From contig CALEAD010000040.1 of NCBI GenBank assembly GCA_937943625.1, forward strand, positions 1 through 64,000: DNA of 64,000 bases, given 5' to 3'. The position numbers and the translations under genes are program-made. Below, piece after piece: positions 1-9,254 of the stretch (the stretch's first letter is position 1; each line of letters begins with the position of its first letter). Under the pieces are notes generated by a model. That model was not told where the DNA came from. It saw only the letters and a program-made list of their open reading frames with translations, and made no database searches. Source of the stretch: an uncultured Anaerolineae bacterium (GTDB lineage Bacteria; Chloroflexota; Anaerolineae; Promineifilales; Promineifilaceae).

Positions 1-355
1 GATGTTTGTATGTGACTCATGGCGACCTCGTTGTGAAATGTCGCTATGAGCCTGCCACTATTGAGCAGGTTGTAAAGGTTCGACTTTTATTTTTGGCGAT
101 TTTTCATGAAATCGCTTCTGATTGTGCAAAACTTACGATAAGAAAGATTATAACGATTGAAACACACAACGCACACAGAAAAGAACGACCACCACCCTAG
201 CCAGGCCATCCCCAGAAATACGACAAAAGCCTAATTGTGCCCGTCCTGCACTTTTGCTAGGATGCCTCCTTGGATGGCACATCGATGAAACGCCCATAGC
301 AGTCAGCGGTCAGCAGTTGGCCGTCAGCGGTCATTTTCACAGGAGAAAATAAAGC
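1..355. other. Left-edge non-coding stretch with hairpin and repeat
   Basis: I see no convincing gene here. A 64-codon open frame from base 6 has no family resemblance and an unlikely composition. Bases 96-115 form a small hairpin (GCGATTT/AAATCGC). From about base 297 the sequence consists of short CAGCGGTC-type units. These end in GCGGTCATTTTCACAGGAG (327-345), the 3' module of a repeat found elsewhere in the window. That module supplies the Shine-Dalgarno sequence AGGAG for the SET gene at 356. Confidence 0.5.
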
Positions 356-964
356 ATGATTCACCCGGCGACAGAACTGCGCTTTGTCAATTCTCTAATT
401 GGCTATGGTGTTTTTGCTACGGTTTTCATTCCCGCGGGCACCATTGTTTACGTTCAGGATGAACTGGAAAGAGTCATTCATCCCGATGACCCTATCTGCC
501 AAAATCCGGCATACAGGAGCTTAATTCAAAAATACAGCTTCCGCGATGAAGCGGGCAATTATGTAGTTAGCTGGGATTTTGCCAAATATGTAAACCACTG
601 CTGCCACGCCAACACCCTGAGCACGGGGTATGGCTTTGAGATCGCCATTCGAGACATTATGCCCGGTGAAGAGATCACCGACGAATATGCTTTGTTTGGC
701 ATTGACGAGATGCCGCTCATGTGTCATTATCCGGATTGTCGCGTTTGTTTGCGGCGCGATGATCGGTTGGTATACGCTCGTTACTGGGACACGCTCGTCC
801 GTCAGGCTTTGCAACACTTTAATCACGTGGCCCAACCCCTGCTCCCCTACCTTGACCCTCAAATCTACGCCGAGCTAAAAGCCTACCTGGAGACCGGAGT
901 TAACTACCGCTCTTTAATCAAGGAAGAATTGGCCGAAGCATCACAGGCAGAGGCAATAGTTTGA
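356..964 (+). CDS. SET domain-containing protein (putative protein-lysine methyltransferase)
   Basis: This 202-residue soluble protein should transfer methyl groups from S-adenosylmethionine to lysine in a protein; the target is unknown. The N-terminal SET motif GYGVF is at residues 16-20. The pseudoknot motif NHCCHAN is at about 80-86, and GEEITDEYALF follows at 104-114 with the usual catalytic Tyr. A cysteine cluster, CHYPDCRVC (123-131), sits where post-SET zinc ligands are found. The ATG is preceded by AGGAG ten bases upstream, inside a repeat module. Stand-alone SET proteins of this size are common in environmental bacteria. The flavin reductase gene follows 37 bp downstream and may be co-transcribed, without an obvious functional link. 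Confidence 0.85.
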   Translation: MIHPATELRFVNSLIGYGVFATVFIPAGTIVYVQDELERVIHPDDPICQNPAYRSLIQKYSFRDEAGNYVVSWDFAKYVNHCCHANTLSTGYGFEIAIRDIMPGEEITDEYALFGIDEMPLMCHYPDCRVCLRRDDRLVYARYWDTLVRQALQHFNHVAQPLLPYLDPQIYAELKAYLETGVNYRSLIKEELAEASQAEAIV

Positions 965-1001
965 AGCGCCTGCGCCAGGCCGATCAGCGTAAGGAAACCA
1001 A

Positions 1002-1520
1002 ATGACTCTACCCAACAGTACACCATTCAATGCCAACTTTTTCCCACAACACGTTTTGCTGCTTACCGTCGGCGAGAATATGATGCCAATGGGGTATTGG
1101 ACGGTCCTTTCCAAAGAGCCGTTCCGTTTTTTGATTTGCATGCAGGTGGGCAATTACACATTGCAACTATTGCGGCAATACCAGGAAGCGGCCATACACT
1201 TCATGCCCTGGAGCGAGCGCGAGCGCGTCGTGCGCGCCGGCTACATCAGCGGCCGCGACCACAACAAAGCGCAAATGCTGGGCTTCACGCTGCTGCCCGC
1301 CGCCAACCTGCAACACACCAGACTGGTGGCAGGCGCCGAAGCGGTCTACGAGACCGTGCTTTTGCGCGAGCTAACGGAACTGGCATCGCGCGAATTTGTT
1401 CCCTTTGTGCTGGACGTGGTGGCAGCACACGGCAAAAAACGGCCGCAGCAAAAATCTCCCATCCTCTACCTCAGCCACAAAGATTTTGCCACCCTGGGCG
1501 AAACCTGGCGCTACAGCTAA
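1002..1520 (+). CDS. Flavin reductase-like FMN-binding split-barrel protein
   Basis: This 172-residue protein resembles the flavoredoxin/flavin reductase family, which binds FMN in a split barrel and reduces flavin with NAD(P)H or acts as an electron carrier. The opening segment (PQHVLLLTV, then MGYWTVLSKEPFRF) matches the family start, in which the substrate loop follows the first strands. GRDHNKAQMLGFTL matches the central conserved region. There is no signal peptide or membrane segment. It is probably transcribed with the SET gene and ends 18 bp before a convergent gene. The exact substrate cannot be told. Confidence 0.7.
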   Translation: MTLPNSTPFNANFFPQHVLLLTVGENMMPMGYWTVLSKEPFRFLICMQVGNYTLQLLRQYQEAAIHFMPWSERERVVRAGYISGRDHNKAQMLGFTLLPAANLQHTRLVAGAEAVYETVLLRELTELASREFVPFVLDVVAAHGKKRPQQKSPILYLSHKDFATLGETWRYS

Positions 1521-1538
1521 CCTGGCTTTCAGCAAACG

Positions 1539-2705
1539 TTACTCTACTGCAGCGGCTTCCTCAGCGCTCCTGAAGGTCGTAAACTGCCAGGTATAAGTCT
1601 GGCCATTGGCCACAACCTGCACCGTATACTTTTGCCCAACACCTAGGGGATAGCGCGGAATGATGACTATCGCGTCACGCTTGTCCAGGAGGCGGCGCCC
1701 GACCTCCTGGGCATAGGCATCACTGTTGCGGTAAGACGTTTCGTCAAAGAGACAACTCTCCAGGGCAATATCACCCAGGCGCAGCACATGACTAGAAACC
1801 TGCGGGGTCACCTTGCCATCCCCTAGCTGCAATACAATGGGCGCGCCAACAGGACGGCTGTAGCCGGGGCAGCTTTGCAATGGATCAGGCCATTCATACA
1901 TACTGTTACGCACCACCCACACATTGCTGCCCTCGGCGGGAAATAGCAATGGGTAAGAGACACCAGGCCCGGTTCTGGACAGCCCCGAGCCAACATCCAA
2001 CACGGCCGCCATCTGCACACTGCCGCCCACTTCACTATAGCTGCCAAATCCCACTACTGCCAGGCGCGGATCAATCATGGGAACCAGGTGGAACGGCGCC
2101 GAAACCCAAAAGTTGATACCCCACACGTAATCGGCATCTAGCTGGCTGGTGGCAAAAATGTTGCCATTTTGCGCCGCGCGATGGCCATCCGCGTCATAAT
2201 ACGGATTACTGGGGTCTTCGGCGTGCGCAATGGCGTTATCGTTTTTGACCATGTACCGGCTGTGCCATAAACTGCCGGTGGAAAGGCGCTCGTCGGCGCT
2301 CACGGGGGGAAGCAGCGCCATGGCGCGGAAACGGTTCAGATAAAGCAGCCAGGGGGGGCCAATTAGCACCGTCGTAGATGGCGTTGGCGTGGGTTCCAGG
2401 GTTGGCTCAGGGGAGGGGGGTGGCGTCTCTGTTGGGGGAGTGGTTGGCCCAGGGGTGGTGGGTGGCGTCACAACAGCTTTAGCCGGGCTGCGCGTGCTGT
2501 AAGTGACCCTGGCAGGGGGGCGAGCCATCGTGGGGGAGGGAGAGGGCGTGTGAGAGGGTAAAAAGGTTGCCGTAGGGAAGACGGCCGTTGGCAGCACCGC
2601 CACCTCCTGCGGGCGCATTGGCGCCAACAAGAGCCACGCTGCCAGAAACAGCAATACCCCGCTCCCCGCCCCGAGTACAAAAGCCCATTGTTTAGAAATG
2701 TTCAT
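1539..2705 (-). CDS. Membrane-anchored CAP/SCP-domain protein with Pro/Thr stalk
   Basis: This 388-residue surface protein starts at the ATG preceded by GAGG seven bases upstream; an upstream in-frame GTG at 2729 is less likely. A signal anchor covers about residues 8-28. A long Pro/Thr/Ser-rich stalk follows to about residue 115, then a CAP (SCP/PR-1) domain opening with LLYLNRFRAMALLPPVS. Within it HSRYM and IAHAEDPSN are followed by the NGNIFAT segment. Bacterial CAP proteins are extracellular, and their biochemical role is mostly unsettled. The C-terminal part (about 250-388) ends in a beta-rich region that I do not recognise. It is convergent with the flavin reductase gene. Confidence 0.7.
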   Translation of the reverse strand: MNISKQWAFVLGAGSGVLLFLAAWLLLAPMRPQEVAVLPTAVFPTATFLPSHTPSPSPTMARPPARVTYSTRSPAKAVVTPPTTPGPTTPPTETPPPSPEPTLEPTPTPSTTVLIGPPWLLYLNRFRAMALLPPVSADERLSTGSLWHSRYMVKNDNAIAHAEDPSNPYYDADGHRAAQNGNIFATSQLDADYVWGINFWVSAPFHLVPMIDPRLAVVGFGSYSEVGGSVQMAAVLDVGSGLSRTGPGVSYPLLFPAEGSNVWVVRNSMYEWPDPLQSCPGYSRPVGAPIVLQLGDGKVTPQVSSHVLRLGDIALESCLFDETSYRNSDAYAQEVGRRLLDKRDAIVIIPRYPLGVGQKYTVQVVANGQTYTWQFTTFRSAEEAAAVE

Positions 2706-3076
2706 GCGATGCCTCTTTTTCGTTATCACATGTCTTTGCAGCTTACATGCCCGCTTAACAACACAGTATAGAACAACTCAGCACCCCAGGCGGGGTGCAA
2801 AGAACTCAAAGAAACCAGAGTAGATGCTACTCTGTGCACTCTGTGGCTCCTCCGTGCACTCTTTATACCTGCTGCAAGCTACCGCAGGAGCATATATTCT
2901 GATCAGACTGGCCGGTGTAAGGGTATGGGCTTGCCAGAGATATGCGCAATTAAATGGGGTTGAATCCCACTTACCTTGAGAGTTTGCTATAATGTGGCTC
3001 TCTAGTTTAGTGGCAAAACAAGTAATTTACAAATCGTTTACACGCACCATTCGCGCGCAGATTTGCAAAACGCACC
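2706..3076. other. Intergenic region with hairpin and comEC promoter
   Basis: This is the divergent gap between the CAP gene and comEC. It holds a tight hairpin, GCACCCC/GGGGTGC, at 2781-2798. A run of CTCTGTG/CTCCGTG words at 2830-2865 is echoed on the opposite strand near 6510. It also carries the extended -10 element listed separately. No reading frame here looks like a gene. Confidence 0.5.
2985..2993 (+). promoter_or_regulatory. Extended -10 promoter of comEC
   Basis: TGCTATAAT fits the extended -10 consensus TGnTATAAT perfectly. There is no good -35 hexamer at 16-18 bp, which is usual for extended -10 promoters. The predicted start of transcription is near 3000, giving a leader of about 77 nt before the comEC ATG at 3077. 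Confidence 0.6.
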
Positions 3077-5455
3077 ATGACCGTCGTTTATCTTGGCATT
3101 GCGTGGTTATCTGGCATCTGGCTGGCCTCCTGGCTGAATTGGCCAGCGCACACTTGGCTGTTGGCTGGTGTGGTGAGCAGCGGCTGGGGTCTGTTCTTGC
3201 GCCGGCGCCAATGGCCGAAATGGGCACTGGCCTCGTTTTGTCTGGCAGTCATTGCCCTGGCCGGGCTGCGCTACACAACGGCCGTTCCCATCATAGATGC
3301 CAGCCACATTGCCAGCTACAACGATGGTGCGCCGCTCACCTTCACCGGCCTGGTAGTTGGCGAACCCGACATCCGCGACCGCGTCGTGAATTTGCGTGTG
3401 GCCGTCGAAAGCATCAGCAACAGCGATGGCGCGACGCAGCCCGCGCATGGGCTGGTGCTGGTGCGCGCGCCCCGCTTTCCCCTTATCCCCTATGGCAGCG
3501 TGATTCGCGTCAACGGCCGTGTGGAGACCCCGCCCGAATTTGACACCTTCAGCTACAAAGAGTACCTGGCGCGGCGCGGCATTCACAGCCTGGTCAACCG
3601 CGCCAACATCACCGTGCTGGCACAGGAGCAGGGCAATCCCTTCTACCACACCATTTACGCCTTCAAGGAACGTGCCCAGGCTACCATCAACCGGCTCATC
3701 CCCGAACCCGCCTCAGCCCTGCTCAGCGGCATTTTGCTGGGCAATGACAACGGCCTGCCTCCCGATCTGGCAGATGATTTTCGCACAACCGGCATGACGC
3801 ACATCATCGCCATTTCCGGCTTTAATATCGCCATTCTCATGGGCGTTCTCATCAGCATTAGCCAGCCGCTGTTGCAGCAGCGCGGCGCGGCCGTTTTTGC
3901 CGCTGTTGGCATTGCCGCCTACGCGCTACTCGTTGGCGCAGACCCTTCGGTGGTGCGCGCCGCCATCATGGGCGGCATTTACCTGCTGGCCAACCGTTGG
4001 CTGGGGCGCGCCAACTTTGCCTATGCGTCTCTATTTGTCGCCGCCTTTCTCATGACGCTGTTCAACCCATTCTCGCTGTGGGATGTGGGATTTCAGCTCA
4101 GCTTTGGCGCCACGCTGGGGCTGATGCTGTACGCTGAGCCGTTTACGCGCTGGACGCGGCGACAGCTTTTGCGCTGGCTGCCCCGGCAAACGGTGCGCAG
4201 CCTGATGGGGTTGCTGAGCGATGCCGTGCTGGTGACGCTGGCAGCGCAGGTGCTGACCCTGCCGCTGATGATGGCTTACTTCAGGCAGCTCTCACTGGTT
4301 AGTTTTGTGGCCAATGCGCTCATTTTGCCAGCACAGCCTGGGGTGATGATTTGGGGCGGACTGGCAACGCTAAGCGGGATGCTCTCAACGGCCGTTGGTC
4401 AGCTCTTTGGTTGGGTAGCCTGGCTCTTTCTCACGTACACGATTGTGTTGGTGCGTGCGTTGGCTGCCCTGCCGGGAGCGGCCGTTGCCGTAGATATTGG
4501 CCCTGGCGCGGTCGTTGCCATTTATGCCCTCATTGCCGCCGCCACCTGGCTGGCGCGCCAAGCGCCGGAGGAACGCGGCGCTTGGCGCACGGCAACATGG
4601 GGACAGCGCGTGCCGCGCGCGCTGGCCTATGGCGGCGGCACGGTGGTCATGCTGCTGGTTTTCGCCTGGGGGGTCACGCAGCCAGACGGCCGTTTGCACG
4701 TCACCTTCTTCGACGTGGGGCAAGGAGACGCCATCTTTATTCAAAGCCCCAGCGGGCGGCAAATTTTGGTAGATGGTGGCCAGTACCCCAGCGTGCTCAA
4801 TGATTGGTTAGGCCGCCAGATGCCCTTTTGGGATAGGGAAATTGACATCGTCGTTGCCACTCACGCCGATGCCGATCACGTAAGCGGGCTGGAGGGGGTT
4901 TTCGGCCGTTATCGCGTTGGGCTGCTCATCACAGACGGCAGCGAACTGGGGGAATCGCCAATTTATGACGCGGTGCTGCTGGCGGCACAGGCACAAGGGA
5001 CGCGCACGCACCGCGCCCTGGCAGGCGAGGTAATTGACCTGGGAGACGGGGCGCGCCTGGAACTGCTGCACCCGCAAGCTATGCCTATGGCCAACCGCAA
5101 CGACAATTCCGTTTCACTGCGGCTGGTGTATGGGGATTTTTCGCTGCTGCTCACAGGGGACGTGGAGGAAAATGGGGAGAAGCTGATGCTGGCAAACGGC
5201 CGTGTGCCGCGCGCGCTGGTGTTCAAAGCAGGACATCACGGTTCGCGCACGTCGAGTACGCTTCCCTTTTTGCAGGCTGTGCAGCCACAAATCATCGTCA
5301 TTTCCGCCGGGGCCGAGAACCGCTTTGGCCATCCGCACGCAGAAGTGCTGGAGCGCGCGCAAGCCATAGGCGCCATTGTGCTGCGCACGGATGAGTTGGG
5401 CCCGATTCAGGTAACGACAGACGGCCGTATCATGTGGTGGCAGGCGGGACCGTAA
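3077..5455 (+). CDS. comEC: ComEC/Rec2-type DNA uptake channel protein
   Basis: This 792-residue integral membrane protein should form the channel that moves single-stranded DNA into the cytoplasm in natural transformation. An N-terminal soluble OB-like (DUF4131) segment is flanked by membrane helices. The Competence domain, with many helices, covers about residues 190-500. A C-terminal metallo-beta-lactamase domain starts at FFDVGQGDAIFIQ (about 544). Its metal-binding HADADH motif is at about 595 and GHHGS near 717. Length and order match full-length Rec2/ComEC. Other competence genes (comEA, type IV pilus genes) are not in the window. The start has a poor ribosome site, and the promoter lies at 2985-2993. 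Confidence 0.93.
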   Translation: MTVVYLGIAWLSGIWLASWLNWPAHTWLLAGVVSSGWGLFLRRRQWPKWALASFCLAVIALAGLRYTTAVPIIDASHIASYNDGAPLTFTGLVVGEPDIRDRVVNLRVAVESISNSDGATQPAHGLVLVRAPRFPLIPYGSVIRVNGRVETPPEFDTFSYKEYLARRGIHSLVNRANITVLAQEQGNPFYHTIYAFKERAQATINRLIPEPASALLSGILLGNDNGLPPDLADDFRTTGMTHIIAISGFNIAILMGVLISISQPLLQQRGAAVFAAVGIAAYALLVGADPSVVRAAIMGGIYLLANRWLGRANFAYASLFVAAFLMTLFNPFSLWDVGFQLSFGATLGLMLYAEPFTRWTRRQLLRWLPRQTVRSLMGLLSDAVLVTLAAQVLTLPLMMAYFRQLSLVSFVANALILPAQPGVMIWGGLATLSGMLSTAVGQLFGWVAWLFLTYTIVLVRALAALPGAAVAVDIGPGAVVAIYALIAAATWLARQAPEERGAWRTATWGQRVPRALAYGGGTVVMLLVFAWGVTQPDGRLHVTFFDVGQGDAIFIQSPSGRQILVDGGQYPSVLNDWLGRQMPFWDREIDIVVATHADADHVSGLEGVFGRYRVGLLITDGSELGESPIYDAVLLAAQAQGTRTHRALAGEVIDLGDGARLELLHPQAMPMANRNDNSVSLRLVYGDFSLLLTGDVEENGEKLMLANGRVPRALVFKAGHHGSRTSSTLPFLQAVQPQIIVISAGAENRFGHPHAEVLERAQAIGAIVLRTDELGPIQVTTDGRIMWWQAGP

Positions 5456-5458
5456 ACC

Positions 5459-5490
5459 GATTTTGGATTACGGATTTTGGATTTTGGACC
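5459..5490. repeat. Heptamer repeat GATTTTG between comEC and rluD
   Basis: Tandem heptamers GATTTTG, GATTACG, GATTTTG, GATTTTG fill the 12-bp gap between two convergent genes. They also encode the last residues (SKIQNP) of the pseudouridine synthase on the opposite strand. This is the same kind of seven-base array seen at many other places in the window. Confidence 0.6.
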
Positions 5491-6430
5491 GGTTCTGCTC
5501 CAGCTCAGCTAAAATGGCTTGCAGTTCAGCGGGCAGTTCGGCGCGCAGGGTGAGCGGCTGATTGTCCGACGGCCGTTGCAGGGTCAGCTCCCAGGCATGA
5601 AGAAAGTAGCGGTGCAGGTTGAATTTGCGCTGGCGACGGCCGTAAATCGTGTCCCCCACAACCGGATGCTTCACATACGCCATGTGCACGCGGATTTGAT
5701 GCGTGCGCCCCGTGTGCAGATCGCATTCAATATAAGTAAAGTCATCGTAAGTCGCCAGGGTGCGGTAGGTAGTTTGCGCCGGGCGCGCGCGCAGCGAGTG
5801 GGGCGTATTGGCGTGAATGACCGCCATTTTTTTGCGCTGCGTGGGGTCTCGGCCAATAGGCGCATCAATCAGCGCCGCCGGCGGCTGAAGTTGCCCCTCC
5901 ACCAGCGCCAGGTACTTTTTCTGCACCGTGCGCTTCTTGAACTGCCGCTGCAAGTGCCACAGCGCCTGATCATGCTTGGCCACGACAATCAGCCCAGAGG
6001 TGCCTTTATCCAGCCGATGTACAATGCCGGGGCGCATCTCCCCACCCACACCTTTCAGGTCCGGGCAGTGGTGCAGAATGGCGTTGGCCAGCGTGCCTCT
6101 GTAGTGGCCGGTTCCGGGGTGCACCACCATGTCGGCCGGTTTGTTTATAACGATGATGTCGCTGTCTTCATAGCGAATGTCCAGGGGAATGGCTTCAGGG
6201 AGCAGGTCGGTTGGCTGCACTTCGGGCAGGGTGGCGGTGATCACCTCGCCCCCTTCGAGCCTGAGACTGGCCTTGGTCAACGCCCGTTTGCCCAGGCGCA
6301 CCTTCCCCTCCTCAATCAGGCGCTGCCACTGCATCCGTGAGAGCTGTGGCAACGCCATCGTCAGCGCCTTGTCCAGCCGCTCGCCAGGATAGTTCAGCGT
6401 TAGCTCTACGTCAACGGGCTGTGTGCTCAT
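5468..6430 (-). CDS. rluD: RluD-family 23S rRNA pseudouridine synthase
   Basis: This 320-residue enzyme converts uridine to pseudouridine in RNA, most likely in helix 69 of 23S rRNA by family precedent. The N-terminal S4 RNA-binding domain (about residues 13-75) includes GERLDKAL. The catalytic motif HRLDKGTSGL, with the nucleophilic Asp, is near residue 135. The later block GRTHQIRVHM is also present. The ATG at 6430 is preferred because it places MSTQPVDVELTL before the S4 domain; an upstream ATG at 6475 would add 15 unlikely residues. The last six residues are written by a heptamer repeat. RluD and RluC/RluA members cannot be separated with certainty. Confidence 0.85.
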   Translation of the reverse strand: MSTQPVDVELTLNYPGERLDKALTMALPQLSRMQWQRLIEEGKVRLGKRALTKASLRLEGGEVITATLPEVQPTDLLPEAIPLDIRYEDSDIIVINKPADMVVHPGTGHYRGTLANAILHHCPDLKGVGGEMRPGIVHRLDKGTSGLIVVAKHDQALWHLQRQFKKRTVQKKYLALVEGQLQPPAALIDAPIGRDPTQRKKMAVIHANTPHSLRARPAQTTYRTLATYDDFTYIECDLHTGRTHQIRVHMAYVKHPVVGDTIYGRRQRKFNLHRYFLHAWELTLQRPSDNQPLTLRAELPAELQAILAELEQNRSKIQNP

Positions 6431-6578
6431 GCGCGGCATTGTACCAGCCGCGGATTCACCATTACAATGAACCATTAAATTATTAGTATCTATTCACGTA
6501 AGACAGTATCACGGAGAGCCACAGAGGAGGCACGGTTTGCGGTCGGCGGTTAAATTGTAACGATCGCTTGAACCATCA

Positions 6579-7211
6579 TTATTTAATTTTTTCGCAGATC
6601 AACAGCGTGGCCGCGCTGCGCGCAAAGGGCACTTGTTGCAGGGTGACAGCAAAGCCAGCCGCGCGCAGGCGTGTCAGGTATGGCTCCCATTGGGCGGGGG
6701 GCACTTCGGTTTGCTGACCGGTTATGCGAAATAACCAGGCAATGAAGCGGTGCAGGGGTGTATGGCCGGTGAGATAAGCGGTGGGCACGATGAGCAAACG
6801 GCCGTTTGCGGCCAGCACGCGCGCAACGGCCGTCAGCGTCTGCGGTGCCACAATGTACTCGGTGGGAAAGGTAGCCAGCACAGTATCAAAGCTGCCGGGG
6901 GCAAAGGGCAGCGCCTGTGCCTGCCCGCGCACCAGCGCCACACCCGGCGCGCGCCGCTGTGCCAGCCGCCCCATTTGCGGCGAATCGTCCAGCCCCACAA
7001 GCGTGGGAACGGCCGTGCGCAGCGCCCGCAGCAAATGTCCCGGCCCGTGCCCCAGCTCCAGCACCCGCCCCCCCTGTACGTAGGGCAAAGCTGCCTGCTG
7101 CCACCGGCGCCACTCCCCCAACGAAACCAGCCAGCTTACTGCGTCATACGTCCATGCCAGTTCGTGATACAGCAGGCGAAAAGCAAGGTGAAGGAGGCTG
7201 GATGGCAGCAT
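6579..7211 (-). CDS. Class I SAM-dependent methyltransferase
   Basis: This 210-residue protein has the Rossmann-type SAM site VLELGHGPG at residues 50-58, an acidic loop GLDDSP, and the motif GSFDTVLATFPT. This is the Methyltransf_11/25 pattern. The N-terminus (LLYHELAWTYDAVSWLVSLGEW) resembles UbiE/COQ5-like and phospholipid methyltransferase-like proteins, so a small lipid or quinone substrate is possible but unproven. The internal ATG at 7211 is preferred over 7247, because the upstream codons come from the adjacent repeat region. It is followed downstream by a repeat-bearing gap and precedes the feo block on the same strand. Confidence 0.75.
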   Translation of the reverse strand: MLPSSLLHLAFRLLYHELAWTYDAVSWLVSLGEWRRWQQAALPYVQGGRVLELGHGPGHLLRALRTAVPTLVGLDDSPQMGRLAQRRAPGVALVRGQAQALPFAPGSFDTVLATFPTEYIVAPQTLTAVARVLAANGRLLIVPTAYLTGHTPLHRFIAWLFRITGQQTEVPPAQWEPYLTRLRAAGFAVTLQQVPFARSAATLLICEKIK

Positions 7212-7243
7212 GGTGGGAAGTGGAAAGTGTGAAATGCGGAGTA

Positions 7244-7280
7244 ACAATTAACAATTCATCATTAACTATCAACAATTCCT
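7244..7280. repeat. Heptamer repeat (ACAATTA/ACAATTC type)
   Basis: Five tandem seven-base units (ACAATTA, ACAATTC, ATCATTA, ACTATCA, ACAATTC) lie at the junction of the methyltransferase and FeoC-like genes. They overlap the last codons of the FeoC-like gene. Neighbouring units differ by one to three bases. Confidence 0.6.
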
Positions 7281-7531
7281 TCCCTTTCTTCGGCTGCCAG
7301 CGCATATCCTCGCTGAACGAGGGTGGGCGCACCGGCGCAAACAACTTTCAGGGGGCACACCTGACAGCCGGTGCAGGCCTGGTCAACCAGCACCAGCCGT
7401 CCCCGTTGTACCAGGGTACGCAGCAGTTGTTCGACAACGGCCGTTGGCAAGCCCAACTGCCGCGCTACCATCTCCGCCGAAAGGGGGATGCCGCATGCCT
7501 GATAAAAGATAGAAAGGGTTTGTTGTAACAT
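7262..7531 (-). CDS. feoC: FeoC-like winged-helix Fe-S protein
   Basis: This 89-residue protein begins with a winged-helix segment: LQQTLSIFYQACGIPLSAEMVARQLG, read as two pieces, recognises the pattern of helix-turn-helix around residues 17-45. A cysteine cluster follows, C53-X2-C56-X2-C59-X5-C65. FeoC proteins are small winged-helix proteins with three or four cysteines that may bind an Fe-S cluster and modulate FeoB. Position supports the call: it starts 25 bp after the FeoB membrane subunit on the same strand. An upstream in-frame start at 7732 lies inside feoB and is rejected. Its last codons come from a heptamer repeat. Confidence 0.65.
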   Translation of the reverse strand: MLQQTLSIFYQACGIPLSAEMVARQLGLPTAVVEQLLRTLVQRGRLVLVDQACTGCQVCPLKVVCAGAPTLVQRGYALAAEEREGIVDS

Positions 7532-7556
7532 AAGCAGTGAAGCGTGGGGAGCAGGG

Positions 7557-9254
7557 CTACACACCGAGGCCAGCCAGGCGGCCAACCTGATACACCAGGG
7601 TTGCCAGCAGCCAGGGCACAACCAGGGTAATGACAGCCGAAAGCGCCGCCCAGCGCCAGCCGAATTCGGCCGTTTGCGCGCCAATGGTGGCAATGCAGGG
7701 CACATACAGCAGCACAAAAACAAGAAAAGCAAAGGCGCTCAGCGGCGTGAACGCCTGACGCAGCACGCGCGTCAACGCGGTATCTCCCGGTTCCGTGTCC
7801 GCGCCAAAGAGGGAGATGCCGGGCGTCATGGTTTCTAACAGCTCTTGCGCGGCAGAGACAACGGCCGTTCCCAGCCCGCCCACTATCTCCTGCAAATCCT
7901 GCCAGAAGGTAGGGGCAGCGGCCGGTTCCTCCTCCACCTCTCCCTCTGCGCCCAGGTAAATCTGCGCCATCGTTGCGACCACCATTTCTTTGGCCAGCAA
8001 CCCCGTCACCAGCGCGCCGCTGGCCTGCCAGTTGCCAAACCCCGCCGGAGCCAGAACAGGTGCAATTGCGCCACTAACCCGGCCGAACAGGCTTTCCTCT
8101 GCACGCGTTACGCCCCAGGGCAAATTGAGCAGCAGCCAGAAAATGACCGTGCCCAACAAAATAAATGACCCCGCCTTACGCACAAACGAGGCTGATTCTT
8201 CCCAGGCGTAGGCCAGCACGCGCCGCGCCGATGGCCAGCGATAGGCAGGCATCTCCATCAGCAAAATGCCCGCCGGTTCGTGCCGGAACAGCGTGCGCGA
8301 AAGCACAATACCCACCCCTGCGGCAACGGCAATGCCGATCAGATAGAGAATCCAGATCACCAGGTTGCCGCCACGCGGGAAGAAAGCCAGGCCAAAAATG
8401 ACGTAAACCGGCAGCCGCGCCGAGCAGGACATGAAGGGAATCAGCATCCCGGTGAGAATGCGCGCGCTTTTGCTTTCGATGGTGCGTGTGGCGTAAATGG
8501 CGGGCACATTGCAGCCAAAGCCCAAAATCATCGGCACAAAAGAACGGCCGTGTAGCCCCAACTTGCTCATGCTGCGGTCCATCACAAATGCCGCCCGCGC
8601 CAGGTAGCCGGTATCTTCCAACACTGCCAGCGCCAGATACATCACCAGCAACCCTGGTAAAAAGGTCAATACCGCCCCCACACCGGCAATCACGCCATCC
8701 GTCAGCAGAGAGATGAGCCATTCTGGGGCGCGCACCCAGATCAGCAGCGCCAGCGCCCAGCGCGTGATGGGGCCGCCAAAAACAGCGTCTACCCACTCCA
8801 AAAAAGGCGCCGAGACGTTTTGCACCAGGCTAAACACCACATACATCAGCACCAAAAAGATGGGAATGCCCAGCCAGCGATTGGTAATCACGCGGTCAAT
8901 GCGGTCGGAAAGGCTCCAGGTGGCACGCGGCGCGGTCAGCACCTGCGTCACCAGTTGATGCACAAACCGGTAGCGCTCGTCGGTAATGGCCAGGTCTACA
9001 TCTTCGCCGTAATGGGGGTGTAGGCGGGCGCGGCTGTGGGCAACGGCCGTTGCCAGCGCCTCCCGTTCTGCCTCTGCCAGATTATCCAGCAGCGTGTCAT
9101 CCCCTTCTAGCAGTTGAATAGCCAGCCAACGCAAAGGGAAACGGCCGTTGACCCCGGTCAATCTCGTCATCACCCCCACCAGCCGCGCAATCTCCGCCTC
9201 TAGCGGCGCGCTGTAGCTAATGGCAGTGTGTGCCGAATACAGGATGCTAGTCAT
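7557..9254 (-). CDS. feoB: FeoB ferrous iron transporter, GDI and membrane part (split gene)
   Basis: This 565-residue protein corresponds to FeoB without its GTPase domain. Residues about 1-110 match the helical GDI-like spacer. Two Gate domains and a FeoB_C core of some eight to eleven helices follow, with the GCNVPAI and SCSARLPVY motifs carrying the conserved cysteines. The ATG lies in ATGACTAG, overlapping the end of the GTPase gene by 8 nt in another frame. It has its own strong site, GGAGG at 9261-9265, six bases away. That argues for two proteins made by coupled translation, and against a sequencing frameshift. It should import Fe2+ across the inner membrane together with the GTPase and FeoA. 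Confidence 0.85.
   Translation of the reverse strand: MTSILYSAHTAISYSAPLEAEIARLVGVMTRLTGVNGRFPLRWLAIQLLEGDDTLLDNLAEAEREALATAVAHSRARLHPHYGEDVDLAITDERYRFVHQLVTQVLTAPRATWSLSDRIDRVITNRWLGIPIFLVLMYVVFSLVQNVSAPFLEWVDAVFGGPITRWALALLIWVRAPEWLISLLTDGVIAGVGAVLTFLPGLLVMYLALAVLEDTGYLARAAFVMDRSMSKLGLHGRSFVPMILGFGCNVPAIYATRTIESKSARILTGMLIPFMSCSARLPVYVIFGLAFFPRGGNLVIWILYLIGIAVAAGVGIVLSRTLFRHEPAGILLMEMPAYRWPSARRVLAYAWEESASFVRKAGSFILLGTVIFWLLLNLPWGVTRAEESLFGRVSGAIAPVLAPAGFGNWQASGALVTGLLAKEMVVATMAQIYLGAEGEVEEEPAAAPTFWQDLQEIVGGLGTAVVSAAQELLETMTPGISLFGADTEPGDTALTRVLRQAFTPLSAFAFLVFVLLYVPCIATIGAQTAEFGWRWAALSAVITLVVPWLLATLVYQVGRLAGLGV

Noticed and set aside
6..200. A 64-codon open frame at the left edge
   Set aside because: No family match and atypical AT-rich composition; it overlaps a hairpin.
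2468..2688. Two overlapping short open frames on the minus strand
   Set aside because: They are other-frame readings of the Pro/Thr stalk of the CAP-domain gene.
5519..6340. A 273-codon open frame on the plus strand
   Set aside because: It is antisense to the RluD-type gene and lacks any recognisable domain.
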